Shown here in pieces: positions 1-12,731 of a stretch of 64,000 bases of DNA. How positions within the stretch are numbered: position 1 is the stretch's first letter; each line of letters starts with the position of its first letter. Below the pieces are notes generated by a model. The model did not search any database. It was not told where the DNA came from and worked only from the letters and a program-made list of their open reading frames with translations. Made by a program: the position numbers and the translations under genes. Source of the stretch: Selaginella moellendorffii (lineage: Eukaryota; Streptophyta; Lycopodiopsida; Selaginellales; Selaginellaceae); assembly GCF_000143415.4 (NCBI RefSeq), contig NW_003314355.1, positions 654,092-718,091 on the forward strand, in the 5' to 3' direction.

Positions 1-553
1 CGTATAAAAAGATGAATACTTGCCTGGATTCCTCCCCACATATAGCGTACTGGCGATGAAGCGTAGCCTGGAACAGCTGCTGCCTGCGAGAGAAACCAAT
101 CCATCAGTCGCAGAAACGAATCAAAAAGGAAGAACGATCGAAGAACCAAGGATAAGAAGTAAAAAACTCTTGAAAGGAAGAACCTGGAGTGCTGGAGATG
201 GCGCTGCTGCTCCAATTACATCGGCCATGGGCCATTGGCAAGCGAATTGATGAGCGGCGGACGTGGTCGGCTCCTCGTGATCCTCCTCCTCCTCCTCCTC
301 CACCACCACCTCTTCCTCCTCGTCCTGTGAACCAGAAAGAGATAGATTGCTAAAAGCTGGTCGATCAAACAGTGGATGGATGAATGAATCAGTGAGCTCC
401 ATTCCTTCGATCGATAGCAAGAAAATGCCATGCCGATCAAGCAAAGAACACACAGCGCAAGGGAATTTCACGCGAACGATCAAGTACCTGGCGCTGCTGC
501 TCCGGATCGTGCTGCTCGGGGGCGATCGATTTGCCGTCGCCTTCACTGCCCAT
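1..553 (-). CDS. 5' part of an uncharacterised acidic protein gene, running off the left edge
   Basis: Three exons can be read on the minus strand: 553-488, 324-184 and 83 to the window edge. The first encodes a 22-residue start (MGSEGDGKSIAPEQ...) ending at a CAG/GT donor. The second starts after a TTCACAG acceptor and encodes a Glu-rich stretch followed by a Pro/Ala segment (...QWPMADVIGAAAPS...). The third starts after CTCTCGCAG and reads AAAVPGYASSPVRYMWGGIQ. The joined exons stay in one frame, both internal junctions are phase 0, and exons 1 and 2 are multiples of three. The poly-Glu part comes from a GAG/GGA trinucleotide tract at about 280-320. I do not recognise the family; the visible part is probably a disordered N-terminus. 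It lies head to head with the next gene, 99 bp apart. The exon model is inference. Confidence 0.5.
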
Positions 554-652
554 GAAAGAGAGAAATTTTAGGGTGACCGGTGGTGGTCGTTAGTTATGTA
601 TAACTACTAAAGTAAAGAGAAAAGGGCTTTAGGTTAGGGTTCTTGGAGGAGG
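554..652. promoter_or_regulatory. Short bidirectional promoter region
   Basis: Only 99 bp separate the two divergent start codons at 553 (minus) and 653 (plus), so both 5' leaders and any core promoters must lie here or within transcribed sequence. No clear TATA box sits at a convincing distance from either start. TTAGGGTTC, a common plant leader or telobox-like motif, occurs near 635. Confidence 0.4.
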
Positions 653-1741
653 ATGGGAGACAAGAAGAAGAAACGCGGCGAGGTCGCTACACTCTCTGAT
701 CTCAAGCGCGCGCAGGAATCGGACAGCGATTCGGATGGGCAAGAGTACTACACTGGCGGCGAGAAGAGGTAGGCACATCCAAGTTTCGTGGCCGATGAAT
801 CGATCGATGTGATTTTCAGTGGCATGGTGGTCCAGGATCCTGCCAACAACAAGCAGAACAAGGATGTCGACTCGATTTTCAATCGCGCGCTGGAGCTTGG
901 AGCCCAGAAGGGGACGGGCGATGTCTCGTCCTCATCCAGCCGCGCCAAATCCGGTGGGTTTGGGGGCGTTGGAAGAACCCTAGCAGGCGGCCAGACATCC
1001 GCGGCGGCAGCTCCGGACGAGGATTCGACGCCGGAGCCAGTGTTTCACACCATCACTTTCTGGAGGAATGGCTTCACTGTGAACGATGGTGGCTTGAGAA
1101 GGCTCGACGATCCAGCAAACATTCCTTTTCTCCAGGTGCGTGAGATAGAGTTTCTTGTTTCTCTCTTTCGGTTCTCACAAGCCCCCTTGCTTGTTCTTCT
1201 AGAGCATCCACAGAGGTGAGTGCCCGAGAGAATTGGACTCTAGAAATCCAGACATCCCGGTCCATGTCAACTTGATGAAGCGCGACGCGGACTGGACCGT
1301 AAGTTCCTTCTCTCAAGTTTCTCTCTTCTCATCTGTGATCTTTGCTTTGCTCCATGCCAGCCGCCGCCTCCAGCGCAGCAGCAATACTTCTTTGGAGCAG
1401 GAAGAACTCTAGGATCTTCGCAGCCTCCCAGCAGCAATGACGCTAGTGACGCCGCTGTGACCCCTGCCGCTCCATTCCGTGGGATCGTGGTGGACGAGCA
1501 GAAGCCTTTCACGTCGCTCCAGCTGCGGCTCGCCGATGGGACGAGAATGGTAGCGCGATTCAACAATCACCACACCGTGGGAGACATTCGTGGGTTTATC
1601 GACGCGGCCCGAGCCGGCGGACCCAAGCTCTACTCGCTCCAAGTCATGGGGTTTCCTCCAAAGCTCCTCAATGATTCGTCGCTCACGATCCAAGAGGCTG
1701 GATTGGCTAACGCTGTTATCATCCAAAAGAGCAATGCGTGA
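653..1741 (+). CDS. PUX: Plant UBX domain protein of the p47/NSFL1C type (SEP + UBX)
   Basis: Four exons are visible: about 653-768, 820-1135, 1203-1298 and 1361-1741. The start codon follows GGAGGAGG and opens with a basic/acidic leader ([11 protein letters not shown]). The middle encodes a SEP domain: [16 protein letters not shown], then GECPRELD, then [13 protein letters not shown]. The last exon carries a UBX domain ([18 protein letters not shown] ... VMGFPPKLL) ending shortly after it, as usual. p47-type proteins are cofactors of the AAA ATPase CDC48/p97. SEP and UBX contact CDC48, and the proteins act in ER/Golgi membrane fusion or modulate segregase activity. No N-terminal UBA domain is seen; plant PUX3/4/5 differ on this point, so I give only the family symbol. 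Introns are 51-67 nt. Confidence 0.85.
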
Positions 1742-1793
1742 ATAGAACTCCCCTTATTTATTCTCAAGTTTTAGGGCTTGTGAATCGATCGAT

Positions 1794-3553
<1,760 letters not shown>

Positions 3554-4364
3554 GTTTCACCACGAAGCTGTTTTGAAACTAGCACGACACTAGGTTGTTG
3601 TTTAGACAACCTACGCAGGATAAAGACAAACACTCAAATAATTATAACCAGGCTGGTATCAATGCTCTCTCAGCTATCAAGTCTAGATGAAGCAATCACC
3701 ACGAATCATTGGTTTGCCTAGAATGCATAAGATAGTAAAATGCTCTTATTAATGAAGAAAAACCATTAACTCACAAAGACAACTACGGCCATAGCTTTGC
3801 TTGTCAACTCAAAGCAAACAAGGATATCTCCAAGTCGAGGAGGCAATTCCAAGGCTGTTCTGGGTGTCTTGACATTCTCTAGCATAGTGTCTGACCTACT
3901 TACAATAGTTACACTCACATTTGCGTTAACATTAGTGGACATCGCCAACATTGCTCAGGTTATAAACATTATGGAATCTATCCTCAAGGATTGAAAAGAA
4001 AGAACGCCAGAGCTCTGGGTTTAGGATATCTCTTCAAACTTAGAGCACCAAGTGACAAGCAATCATAGCTCTTTCATCCATCGAGGCAGAGTATTGTAAG
4101 ATGAGCAAACATGGAAGAACCACTTTTACCTAGGGACTACAGCCTCTTTACATTGTGGCTGTCCAGAGGTTTGTCCTCCTTGGCACCGACCTTATTGGCA
4201 GCACCAGTGTGTTCGACTCCATGGCACGCCACTCTCTTGCTATTTCCCTAAAGCTTTTCTCTTGTATTTCCTCCTCTTCACCACTGGAACCCTATGATTA
4301 TTGCCCACTAATTAATCACACTTAGAGAGAAAAACACACTTTTGACTTGCTAGCCCCTTTACAA

Positions 4365-4640
4365 GTATATTGCTGCAACACAAGCAACTCAAAAAGCTAG
4401 GTGGCTTGAAAACATGACTGCAGCAACCAATGACCTTGTTTTGCAATTATCGGAGTGCAATCGAGTTGTCAAAGAATCTGAATCTCATGGCCACATCAAA
4501 CACATTGAGATAAGGTACACTTTATTCAAAAACAAGTTCTAGTGAATACGAAACAAATGACAGTAGATATCATGACAAAAGCTTTGAGCAAAGACAATTT
4601 TAAACAACATTGTGAAGAGTTCTGCCTTATAGACTGATAT
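4365..4640 (+). mobile_element. Ty1/copia remnant: 3' end of RNase H
   Basis: The plus strand translates to YIAATQATQKARWLENM near 4365-4415, then GHIKHIEIRYTLFKNKF near 4490-4540. After stops it continues as VDIMTKALSKDNFKQH near 4563-4610. These match the order of copia RNase H C-terminal motifs (AEY..A..A..EA.WL, KHI..RYHF, ..DI.TK.L). In-frame stops between the blocks show it is inactive. No LTR could be delimited. Confidence 0.7.
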
Positions 4641-5762
4641 GAGCAGACACATGTATATGGTGAAAATACAAAATGGTAGTTAAGGGACAAAGACATAGGC
4701 AAAATAAACCTAACGAGCAGCAAGGCTACATGACTTTAGATTGCATGACTGCTCAACTGCAGCAAATAGGAAGAGCAAATGGCCATTCCCAAACATGTTC
4801 TTCAAAGCTGTCCAATTCTCTATTGCAATCTTTGTTAAATGGGCCTTTTATATACCAACAAAAAGCTTTCAAAGGGAGGGTTTTACTATGGAAGTACGTA
4901 CAAAGCAGAGGTTTGCTTGTGAATTAGAACTTTAAATGTATCATCTGAAACCATTCATCTAGTGGTATCCACATCCATTCACAAGTGCCTACCTCCTTTT
5001 GCTTCCACAAAAAATGCCAAATTTGTGCTTCTCTTTTTGCTTTCTCTGGACCATTTTGCCCTCATCTTTTCTCTAGTTGGAGCATACAAGCTGCTACTGC
5101 AGTGATGATTCAAGCCAAACTCACACAGCTACCACCTTTGGGCCATCTGTTACACCTGGCTTTCAATATTTCCCATAGAGTAATTCCTTTCAACAAGTTT
5201 ATCAATTTGGAAGACACCTTTGTTTTGTTTGTTTGCAGACTGTTGAATTGGTTAAACCAGCAAAATCTTGGCATTGAACTCACCTTGGCAAGGGAACTTG
5301 CCATGTATTGGACGAGATACCATAAACATGCCCTTCTCCAGACTCAACCAACACAATTTTCCCATTCCAGACAGTCGCCAAAAAGAAAGTTAGATGTCAC
5401 TTTTCCTTCTATAGGTAGCTTTGGGCTATTAGCCGCTTTTACAGAAGGCCACCTGCGCTTGTCTTACACACCAAGCCATTGACTTTTGTATGGGCCAGTT
5501 CTAAAGCTTCTGATGGCTATGATTTTCTAAATCACTTTTCTTGTTTACACTATTACATGTTTTAAATCCTTACTTTTATAGTTCTTCTCACTTGCTGGAA
5601 CACACCACACTCCTGAGGGAAAGATTGCGAGACAACTGATGTTATTGTGACATCCGTAAACAAGCACACTTCTAATTTAGCAGGGTCACCCCATTTCAAA
5701 CTCAGTTCCTATACATAAGAGTTTGTTTGCCCCTGTGGCTCGAACACCTCAATCCAGCTCTC

Positions 5763-6095
5763 TCAATCTCGCAAGAAACCTACCGAATGAGTACCATTCG
5801 GCTCTTGACCTGGCCGCCGCTGATGCTGACCGAGTTTCACCACGAAGATCTTCGCCATTAGAGGTGATTTAAACTTTTGCATTTTATAAGAGAAAGGATC
5901 TTCAATGGTACATCTCCTCTTCAGGCACGATAACACCAGGCTCGCCTTGTGATCTTGTCCTTGACATACATAGTCGTACTTCGCAGTCTCCAATATCAAG
6001 CATGTAATGTCAAATTGCTTTTTCTGCTCCTTTAGCTTCTTTCCCAGTTTGAGACTTGCCCAAAACTCCCCAGACTCGTCAAGCATCCGGCTCAT
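5763..6095 (-). other. Open reading frame, possible gene fragment
   Basis: A 110-codon open frame with a Lys-rich start and the segment MAKIFVVKLGQHQRR. A 26-bp copy of the DNA encoding FVVKL.QH also lies just beyond the stop of the PQBP1-like gene (3542-3567), so this may belong to a dispersed repeat. I do not recognise a family and see no clear splice partners. It may not be a gene. Confidence 0.2.
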
Positions 6096-6388
6096 CCTTG
6101 GACGCGTTCACCACTCATCCTGACCCAGATCAAACCGACAGTAAATTTTTTTTGCTCATTCCAGATATCCCGGGTAGGGGCCTCTGGTTCTATACAGAAA
6201 CTCACCTGCGCTTGTCTTATCCCAATCCATTGTAAACCTTAAATTTCCTTATACATTTATGAGGAGGTCATGGATTCCTGTGACCCCTGGACGTCATCAA
6301 AGAGTCGGAGGAGCTGCAACATTTTACAGATTTAATAGAATCCACTGCTCTCCCGTGAGCTTGCAAAGAAAACATTCAATGTGAATCC

Positions 6389-7837
6389 ATGGCTTCCAAC
6401 TATATAATGCGAGAAACAAAAAGAGAAGTTTCTCGCCTTTCAACTGGAGTAGAAAGGATGATGTTTCTTGTAAGTATCGTGATCGCTTCTTCCTGTATCA
6501 TCCTCTGCATCGTCACGACTCATGTGAGCTGCGACGACATGGTCCTCCCGATCATGCAGCAGAATGCCAGCGCTCGCACCGATCCACGCGAGATTCGAGC
6601 CGTTTACGACGTCATGGCTGCCACTGGAAACTCGTGGGTCACAACAATTCCGGATGTTTGCAATGGAAGATGGCATGGAATTGAGTGTACCTTGGACACG
6701 AGCACCAACCTCCTTCACGTCGTCTCGCTCTCGTTTGGAGTCCTCTCCGACGACACGGCCTTCCCTGCCTGTAGCTCCGACTCCACAATCTCGCCTTCCA
6801 TTGCCAAGCTAGTCTTTCTCAGGCGCCTCTTCTTCTACAGGTGCTGCAGCGGCAATCCCCGGCCAATTCCGCCGCAAATCGGTCGGCTTGGAGCTCGCCT
6901 CGAGTCTCTGGTGCTTCGAGAAAACGGACACGTTGGTGCTGTTCCTGCGGAGCTTGCAAGCCTCTCCAAGCTTCACACCTTGGATCTTCACGGTAACAAC
7001 TTGAGCTCTTCTATACCACCTTCGCTTGGAAACCTGAGCTCTCTCCAGAGGCTCGATCTCAGCAACAACAGGCTGAGCGGTTTCATTCCCAGCTCGCTGG
7101 ACAAGCTCGCCAGCGCCATTATTCTGGACTTGAGCAACAACGATCTGGAAGGTGAGATCCCAGGCGTGATCAGCAGCTTGAGGAGCTTGAAGAAGCTCGA
7201 CTTGGGCAACAACAGACTGAGTGGAAGCTTACCAGACGAATTGGGAAGGTTTGAGTCGCTGCTCTTCATGGATCTCAGTCGCAACCGGCTGGTTGGAGGC
7301 ATCCCCGAGTCGTTTGGAAGGCTGCATACGCTCCAAGATTTGATCCTCCGGGAGAACAGCCTCAGCTTCACGATCCCAGAGTCACTGGGAAACATCACCA
7401 GCCTCCAGGTCCTCGTCCTCTCCTCGACCAACATCGCAGGGAAGATCCCCACGGCGCTTGGAAGGCTCAAGAGCCTCAAAGTTCTCCACCTGGAAAACAA
7501 CAAGCTCCACGGATCAATCCCAAGAGAGATCCTCGCGCTGCCTCAACTCTGCGAGCTCAACCTTGCCAGGAACTCCTTGTCCGGCCCAGTTCCAGTCTCC
7601 AGAGAAGTCGCCACCAAGCTCGGCGCTCGCCTCCGCCTCATGAACAATACGGGTCTCTGCTTGAAGTCGCCATTGAAACACGATGGAGTGGAGCAATGCG
7701 CTGAATTGGAGGAAAGTTTCAACAATCCCTCGCAGCCCAGCACTGAAACCTCTAGTAGCGTTGCACATACCGATGAAAGCATAGCTCTCCTTTTCTTTCT
7801 CGGCGCCATAGCCTATCTCAATTCGAAAACGTTGTAG
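6389..7837 (+). CDS. TMM: TOO MANY MOUTHS ortholog: LRR receptor-like protein for stomatal patterning
   Basis: A single 482-codon exon. A hydrophobic leader (about residues 24-48) is followed by the N-terminal LRR cap AVYDVMAATGNSWVTTIPDV, C, GRWHGIEC, then HVVSLSFGVLSDDTAFPAC. About ten 24-residue plant LRRs follow (LxxLxLxxNxLxGxIP) over residues 165-405, with a Cys cap (NNTGLCL). A Ser/Thr-rich stretch leads to a C-terminal hydrophobic segment (IALLFFLGAIAYL) with almost no cytoplasmic tail and no kinase. The cap sequence and overall order are those of TMM, not of generic LRR proteins. In Arabidopsis TMM partners ERECTA-family kinases and modulates perception of EPF/EPFL peptides during stomatal spacing. 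The product should sit in the plasma membrane. An intronless gene of this length fits the family. Confidence 0.9.
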   Translation: MASNYIMRETKREVSRLSTGVERMMFLVSIVIASSCIILCIVTTHVSCDDMVLPIMQQNASARTDPREIRAVYDVMAATGNSWVTTIPDVCNGRWHGIECTLDTSTNLLHVVSLSFGVLSDDTAFPACSSDSTISPSIAKLVFLRRLFFYRCCSGNPRPIPPQIGRLGARLESLVLRENGHVGAVPAELASLSKLHTLDLHGNNLSSSIPPSLGNLSSLQRLDLSNNRLSGFIPSSLDKLASAIILDLSNNDLEGEIPGVISSLRSLKKLDLGNNRLSGSLPDELGRFESLLFMDLSRNRLVGGIPESFGRLHTLQDLILRENSLSFTIPESLGNITSLQVLVLSSTNIAGKIPTALGRLKSLKVLHLENNKLHGSIPREILALPQLCELNLARNSLSGPVPVSREVATKLGARLRLMNNTGLCLKSPLKHDGVEQCAELEESFNNPSQPSTETSSSVAHTDESIALLFFLGAIAYLNSKTL

Positions 7838-8145
7838 ACAGAATATCCTCGTTATAAGCGCAGTCAAGCATATTCCGCCTATTCAGAACTAAACTTCGCA
7901 TTTTACTGAACTTCACGCAAAAGGATGCGGTGGAACCAAAATTTCCACAGTTACGACGACAAGAACAAAGAATTCGCCACCTGCTGCTAACTGGTTAGAA
8001 GATTGCTGGTTTTTTTTTTTCCTTGTTTTTTAGCATTTTTTCTTTTTGTTTTTGACGTTTCTCGTTTTTTCTTCTTTTTTCTTTTTTTCTGGTTTTAAGT
8101 TTAAATGAGAGTTTTTGGTAGGAAATACAAGTACCCGCTGCTACA
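7838..8145. other. Convergent intergenic region
   Basis: This 308-bp gap lies between the 3' ends of TMM (plus) and the helicase (minus). It has a strong T-rich tract on the plus strand at about 8010-8100, hence A-rich on the other strand. It probably holds both 3' UTRs. No gene is seen. Confidence 0.5.
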
Positions 8146-10012
<1,867 letters not shown>

Positions 10013-10439
10013 CCTGCGCGAAGAACTAGGTCAAGGAATGAGGGCAAAGATCGAAGGAGAAGAAGAGCTCACCTTCACTGCCGCTGGCTTCTCCGGCTTG
10101 GATTTCTTTGGCACGACTACTCCTAGGACCTCCTGCTCAAAGCCATGTCTCCCCCAACCCTAGACCTAAGGCCGCCTAGCGCCGTCGCCTACCTCTCTCC
10201 TCCTCCAGCCGCCCCATCGCCATCGCTCCACTGCTCAATCGCCAAGAGCGCGCGCGCGAGTAGGGCAAGAGATTTGCGCGCAGTGAAAATACGCCAAGCC
10301 GCCCAGCCAAAGCTCTCCTCCTAGAGTCAGCCGCATGCACCAATTGGATAATCCCTCAAAGGATATTCCGTTAGCTAGAAAAGGAAGTAAAAAAAAATAA
10401 TGCCGAGATTAAATCGCTGGTAATTACCAGCCAGCCCGT
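10013..10439. promoter_or_regulatory. Divergent intergenic region between helicase and PPR genes
   Basis: 427 bp separate the minus-strand helicase start from the plus-strand PPR start. The helicase side probably holds a non-coding first exon and an intron (donor-like GTGAGC on the minus strand near 10070). CG-alternating sequence occurs at about 10246-10258. No separate gene is seen. Confidence 0.35.
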
Positions 10440-12329
10440 ATGGAAAGAACGACGACGCAAGAGCTCGCGAGACTCCTCAAATCGGCAGGAGATTCCAGGG
10501 ATCTTGGGCAGGCAAAGCGAATCCACGCCGTCCTTCTCGACAGTGTCCACGGCTGTGATCGATACCTCGCGAATTTGACGGTCGAGATGTATGCCAAGTG
10601 CGGGGATCTTGTCGAGGCAGAGCGCGCATTCACAGCGATCGGAAGACCCAACGTCTTCTCCTGGAATATACTCCTCTCGGCATATGCCCTGCATGGGCAT
10701 CTGGAAGATGCAAAGAGAACATTCGATGACATGGAGCAGCGTGACGTTGTCTCGTGGACAACTGTGATCGTGGCCTATGCCCAATGCGGTAATCTCACAC
10801 AAGCTAAAGGAATGTTTGATAGGATGCCGCGATGGAATGTGGTCTCCTGGACTGCCATGGTTCAAGCATATGCCCAAGTCGGGGACATTTTAGAATCCGA
10901 GAGAGTTTTTCACGGCATGCTAGAGAGGAACTCCGTCTCCTGGGATACTATGATTCAGGCTTTGGTAAGCCATCGGCATTACCAGAGAGCCAAGTTTCTG
11001 TTCGATCGATCGCCAGAACACACAATAGTCTCTTGGACAGCGATGATTAACGCCTGCTTCCAAACAGGGGAAATTGATCGCGCGAAGGCGATGTTTGATG
11101 CGGTTCCAGAGCATAATGTGGTTTCTTGGACGGTTTTGCTGCAAGGATTTGCGGAGAGTAAGCATTTAGAATCAGCACAAGTCATCTTTGAAAGGATGGC
11201 AGAGAAGAATTTGATATCGTGGGCGGTGATGCTCAATGCATTTGCCCAGATTCCTCGATTGGAAGATGCACGAGAAGTTTTTAAATCCATGCCTTATTGG
11301 AATCTGTCGACTTGGAACACCATGGTTTGTGCGGAGGCTCAATGCGGAGAAGTTGACAATGCTCGGGAGCTGCTGGAAACGATGCCAGAAAGAAACTTGG
11401 TGACGTGGTCAAGCCTTATTGGGCGTGTAGGGATGGGCGAATCGCAGGAGATTCTCAAGAAGATGCCCGAGAGGGACATAGTGGCATGCAATGCTTTGCT
11501 TGCTACATATGCCCAGCTGGGGTGTCTTGAAGATTGTGAAACGTTCTTTAGAAATTCTATGCCTGAGCACGATATCTTTGCGTACACCATAATGATCAGT
11601 TTGTATTTCTCTAAAAACCAAATAGAAATTGCAGTGCACTTGTTTAACTCCTTGCGATTTGTAGATGTTGTCGTGTGTAACTCATTCATTTCAGCAAATG
11701 CCGCGTTAGGGCATATGGAAGACTGTCAGAGATGTTTCGACACAATGAGAGACCAGGACATGACGACCTGGAATACGATGCTGGAAGCTTACGCTCAGAA
11801 CTTTAAGATTTTAGAGGCGGAATCCCTGTTTCAAAACTTTCCCAGGAAGGACACTGTGTCTTGGAACGTAATGGCAATGGCGTATTCTCAGACTGGGAAT
11901 CTCCCGATGACGGAAGCGTTCTTTGACGCCATGCCCAAGAGAGATTCCGCGTCGTGGAACATTTTGATAACGACGTACTGTCGCAGAGGCCGTGTCAATC
12001 AGGCCGTACGTTTCTTCCAAGACATGAACTTGTGGGCTGTTCATCCAATCGATCCCGGGTGTTTCTCGAGTATTCTTCTCTCGTGCAGTCATCGCGGGCT
12101 CGTCAGTGTTGCCCGACGCTACTTCCTTCGAATGGCCGCAGATTTTGGCATCGAACCGGACGTGGAGCTTTACTGCTGCATGATCGACGCATTTGGGAGA
12201 TCCGGCCAGCTTAGAAACGCGAGAGAATTGGTGGATTCCATGCCCTTTGTTCCCGAAAGAGTGGCATGGACAACAATTCTTGGAGCTTCATCCAGAAATC
12301 CCAAAGGTTTCGTAAGTTCTTCTGTGTAA
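10440..12329 (+). CDS. Pentatricopeptide repeat protein, PLS-type, lacking E/DYW domains
   Basis: A single 629-codon exon. After a leader (LLKSAGDSRDLGQAKRIHAV) there are more than a dozen tandem repeats, mostly of 31 residues, with the S-type signature (VVSWTTVIVAYAQCGNLTQA.. , VVSWTAM.., MP). The final triplet (YCCMIDAFGRSGQLRNAREL) is the one normally followed by E, E+ and DYW domains. Here the frame ends about 15 residues after ERVAWTTILGA, so those domains are absent. PLS proteins bind organelle transcripts and specify C-to-U RNA editing sites, with DYW supplying the deaminase. A protein without it could work with a partner in trans or be a 3' truncation. An imperfect repeat of the stop region lies just downstream. 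Targeting is probably mitochondrial or plastid, but no clear transit peptide is seen. Confidence 0.85.
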   Translation: MERTTTQELARLLKSAGDSRDLGQAKRIHAVLLDSVHGCDRYLANLTVEMYAKCGDLVEAERAFTAIGRPNVFSWNILLSAYALHGHLEDAKRTFDDMEQRDVVSWTTVIVAYAQCGNLTQAKGMFDRMPRWNVVSWTAMVQAYAQVGDILESERVFHGMLERNSVSWDTMIQALVSHRHYQRAKFLFDRSPEHTIVSWTAMINACFQTGEIDRAKAMFDAVPEHNVVSWTVLLQGFAESKHLESAQVIFERMAEKNLISWAVMLNAFAQIPRLEDAREVFKSMPYWNLSTWNTMVCAEAQCGEVDNARELLETMPERNLVTWSSLIGRVGMGESQEILKKMPERDIVACNALLATYAQLGCLEDCETFFRNSMPEHDIFAYTIMISLYFSKNQIEIAVHLFNSLRFVDVVVCNSFISANAALGHMEDCQRCFDTMRDQDMTTWNTMLEAYAQNFKILEAESLFQNFPRKDTVSWNVMAMAYSQTGNLPMTEAFFDAMPKRDSASWNILITTYCRRGRVNQAVRFFQDMNLWAVHPIDPGCFSSILLSCSHRGLVSVARRYFLRMAADFGIEPDVELYCCMIDAFGRSGQLRNARELVDSMPFVPERVAWTTILGASSRNPKGFVSSSV

Positions 12330-12731
12330 AACCCGAGCACTGTTCAAGAAATTCCAAAGTTTCCTAGGTTCTTCCTACCCTTACAGATAGAACCCTGAAA
12401 TATATTCTTGAATTGATCAATAAAAAACAAAGTGGTCCTAGCTAGCTAGACATGCTAAGGTCTAGGACTAGCGCCGGTTTGATAATCCATTCTCCCACGT
12501 GGCCCAACCAGAGTGCGCTAGGTGTCCACACACCATTGGTCCCCGCCAGCTTTTGTCAGTCGCATTGCGAGCCGCGCCGACCGTAATCTCGCCACATACC
12601 GCAGGATCGATTGCATCCGACGGCTCCACGCTTCTTTATCGGCAAGCAAAACAAAGGTGCGAAAACCTAAAGCGGACCTTTTTCGTTTTCTCCCACTCCA
12701 CCATGGCGGTGACTTAGGGTTTTTGTGGGCG

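Larger units (their letters stand above)
3554..6388. other. Intergenic stretch with retrotransposon debris
   Basis: This 2.8-kb gap is AT-richer than its flanks and has no convincing complete gene. It contains a degenerate copia RNase H segment (listed separately) and a minus-strand open frame at 6095-5763. Short repeats are also present: a 26-bp near-identical direct repeat at 3542-3567 and 5822-5847, and CACCTGCGCTTGTCTTA at about 5452 and 6205. The rest shows nothing I can name. Confidence 0.5.
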
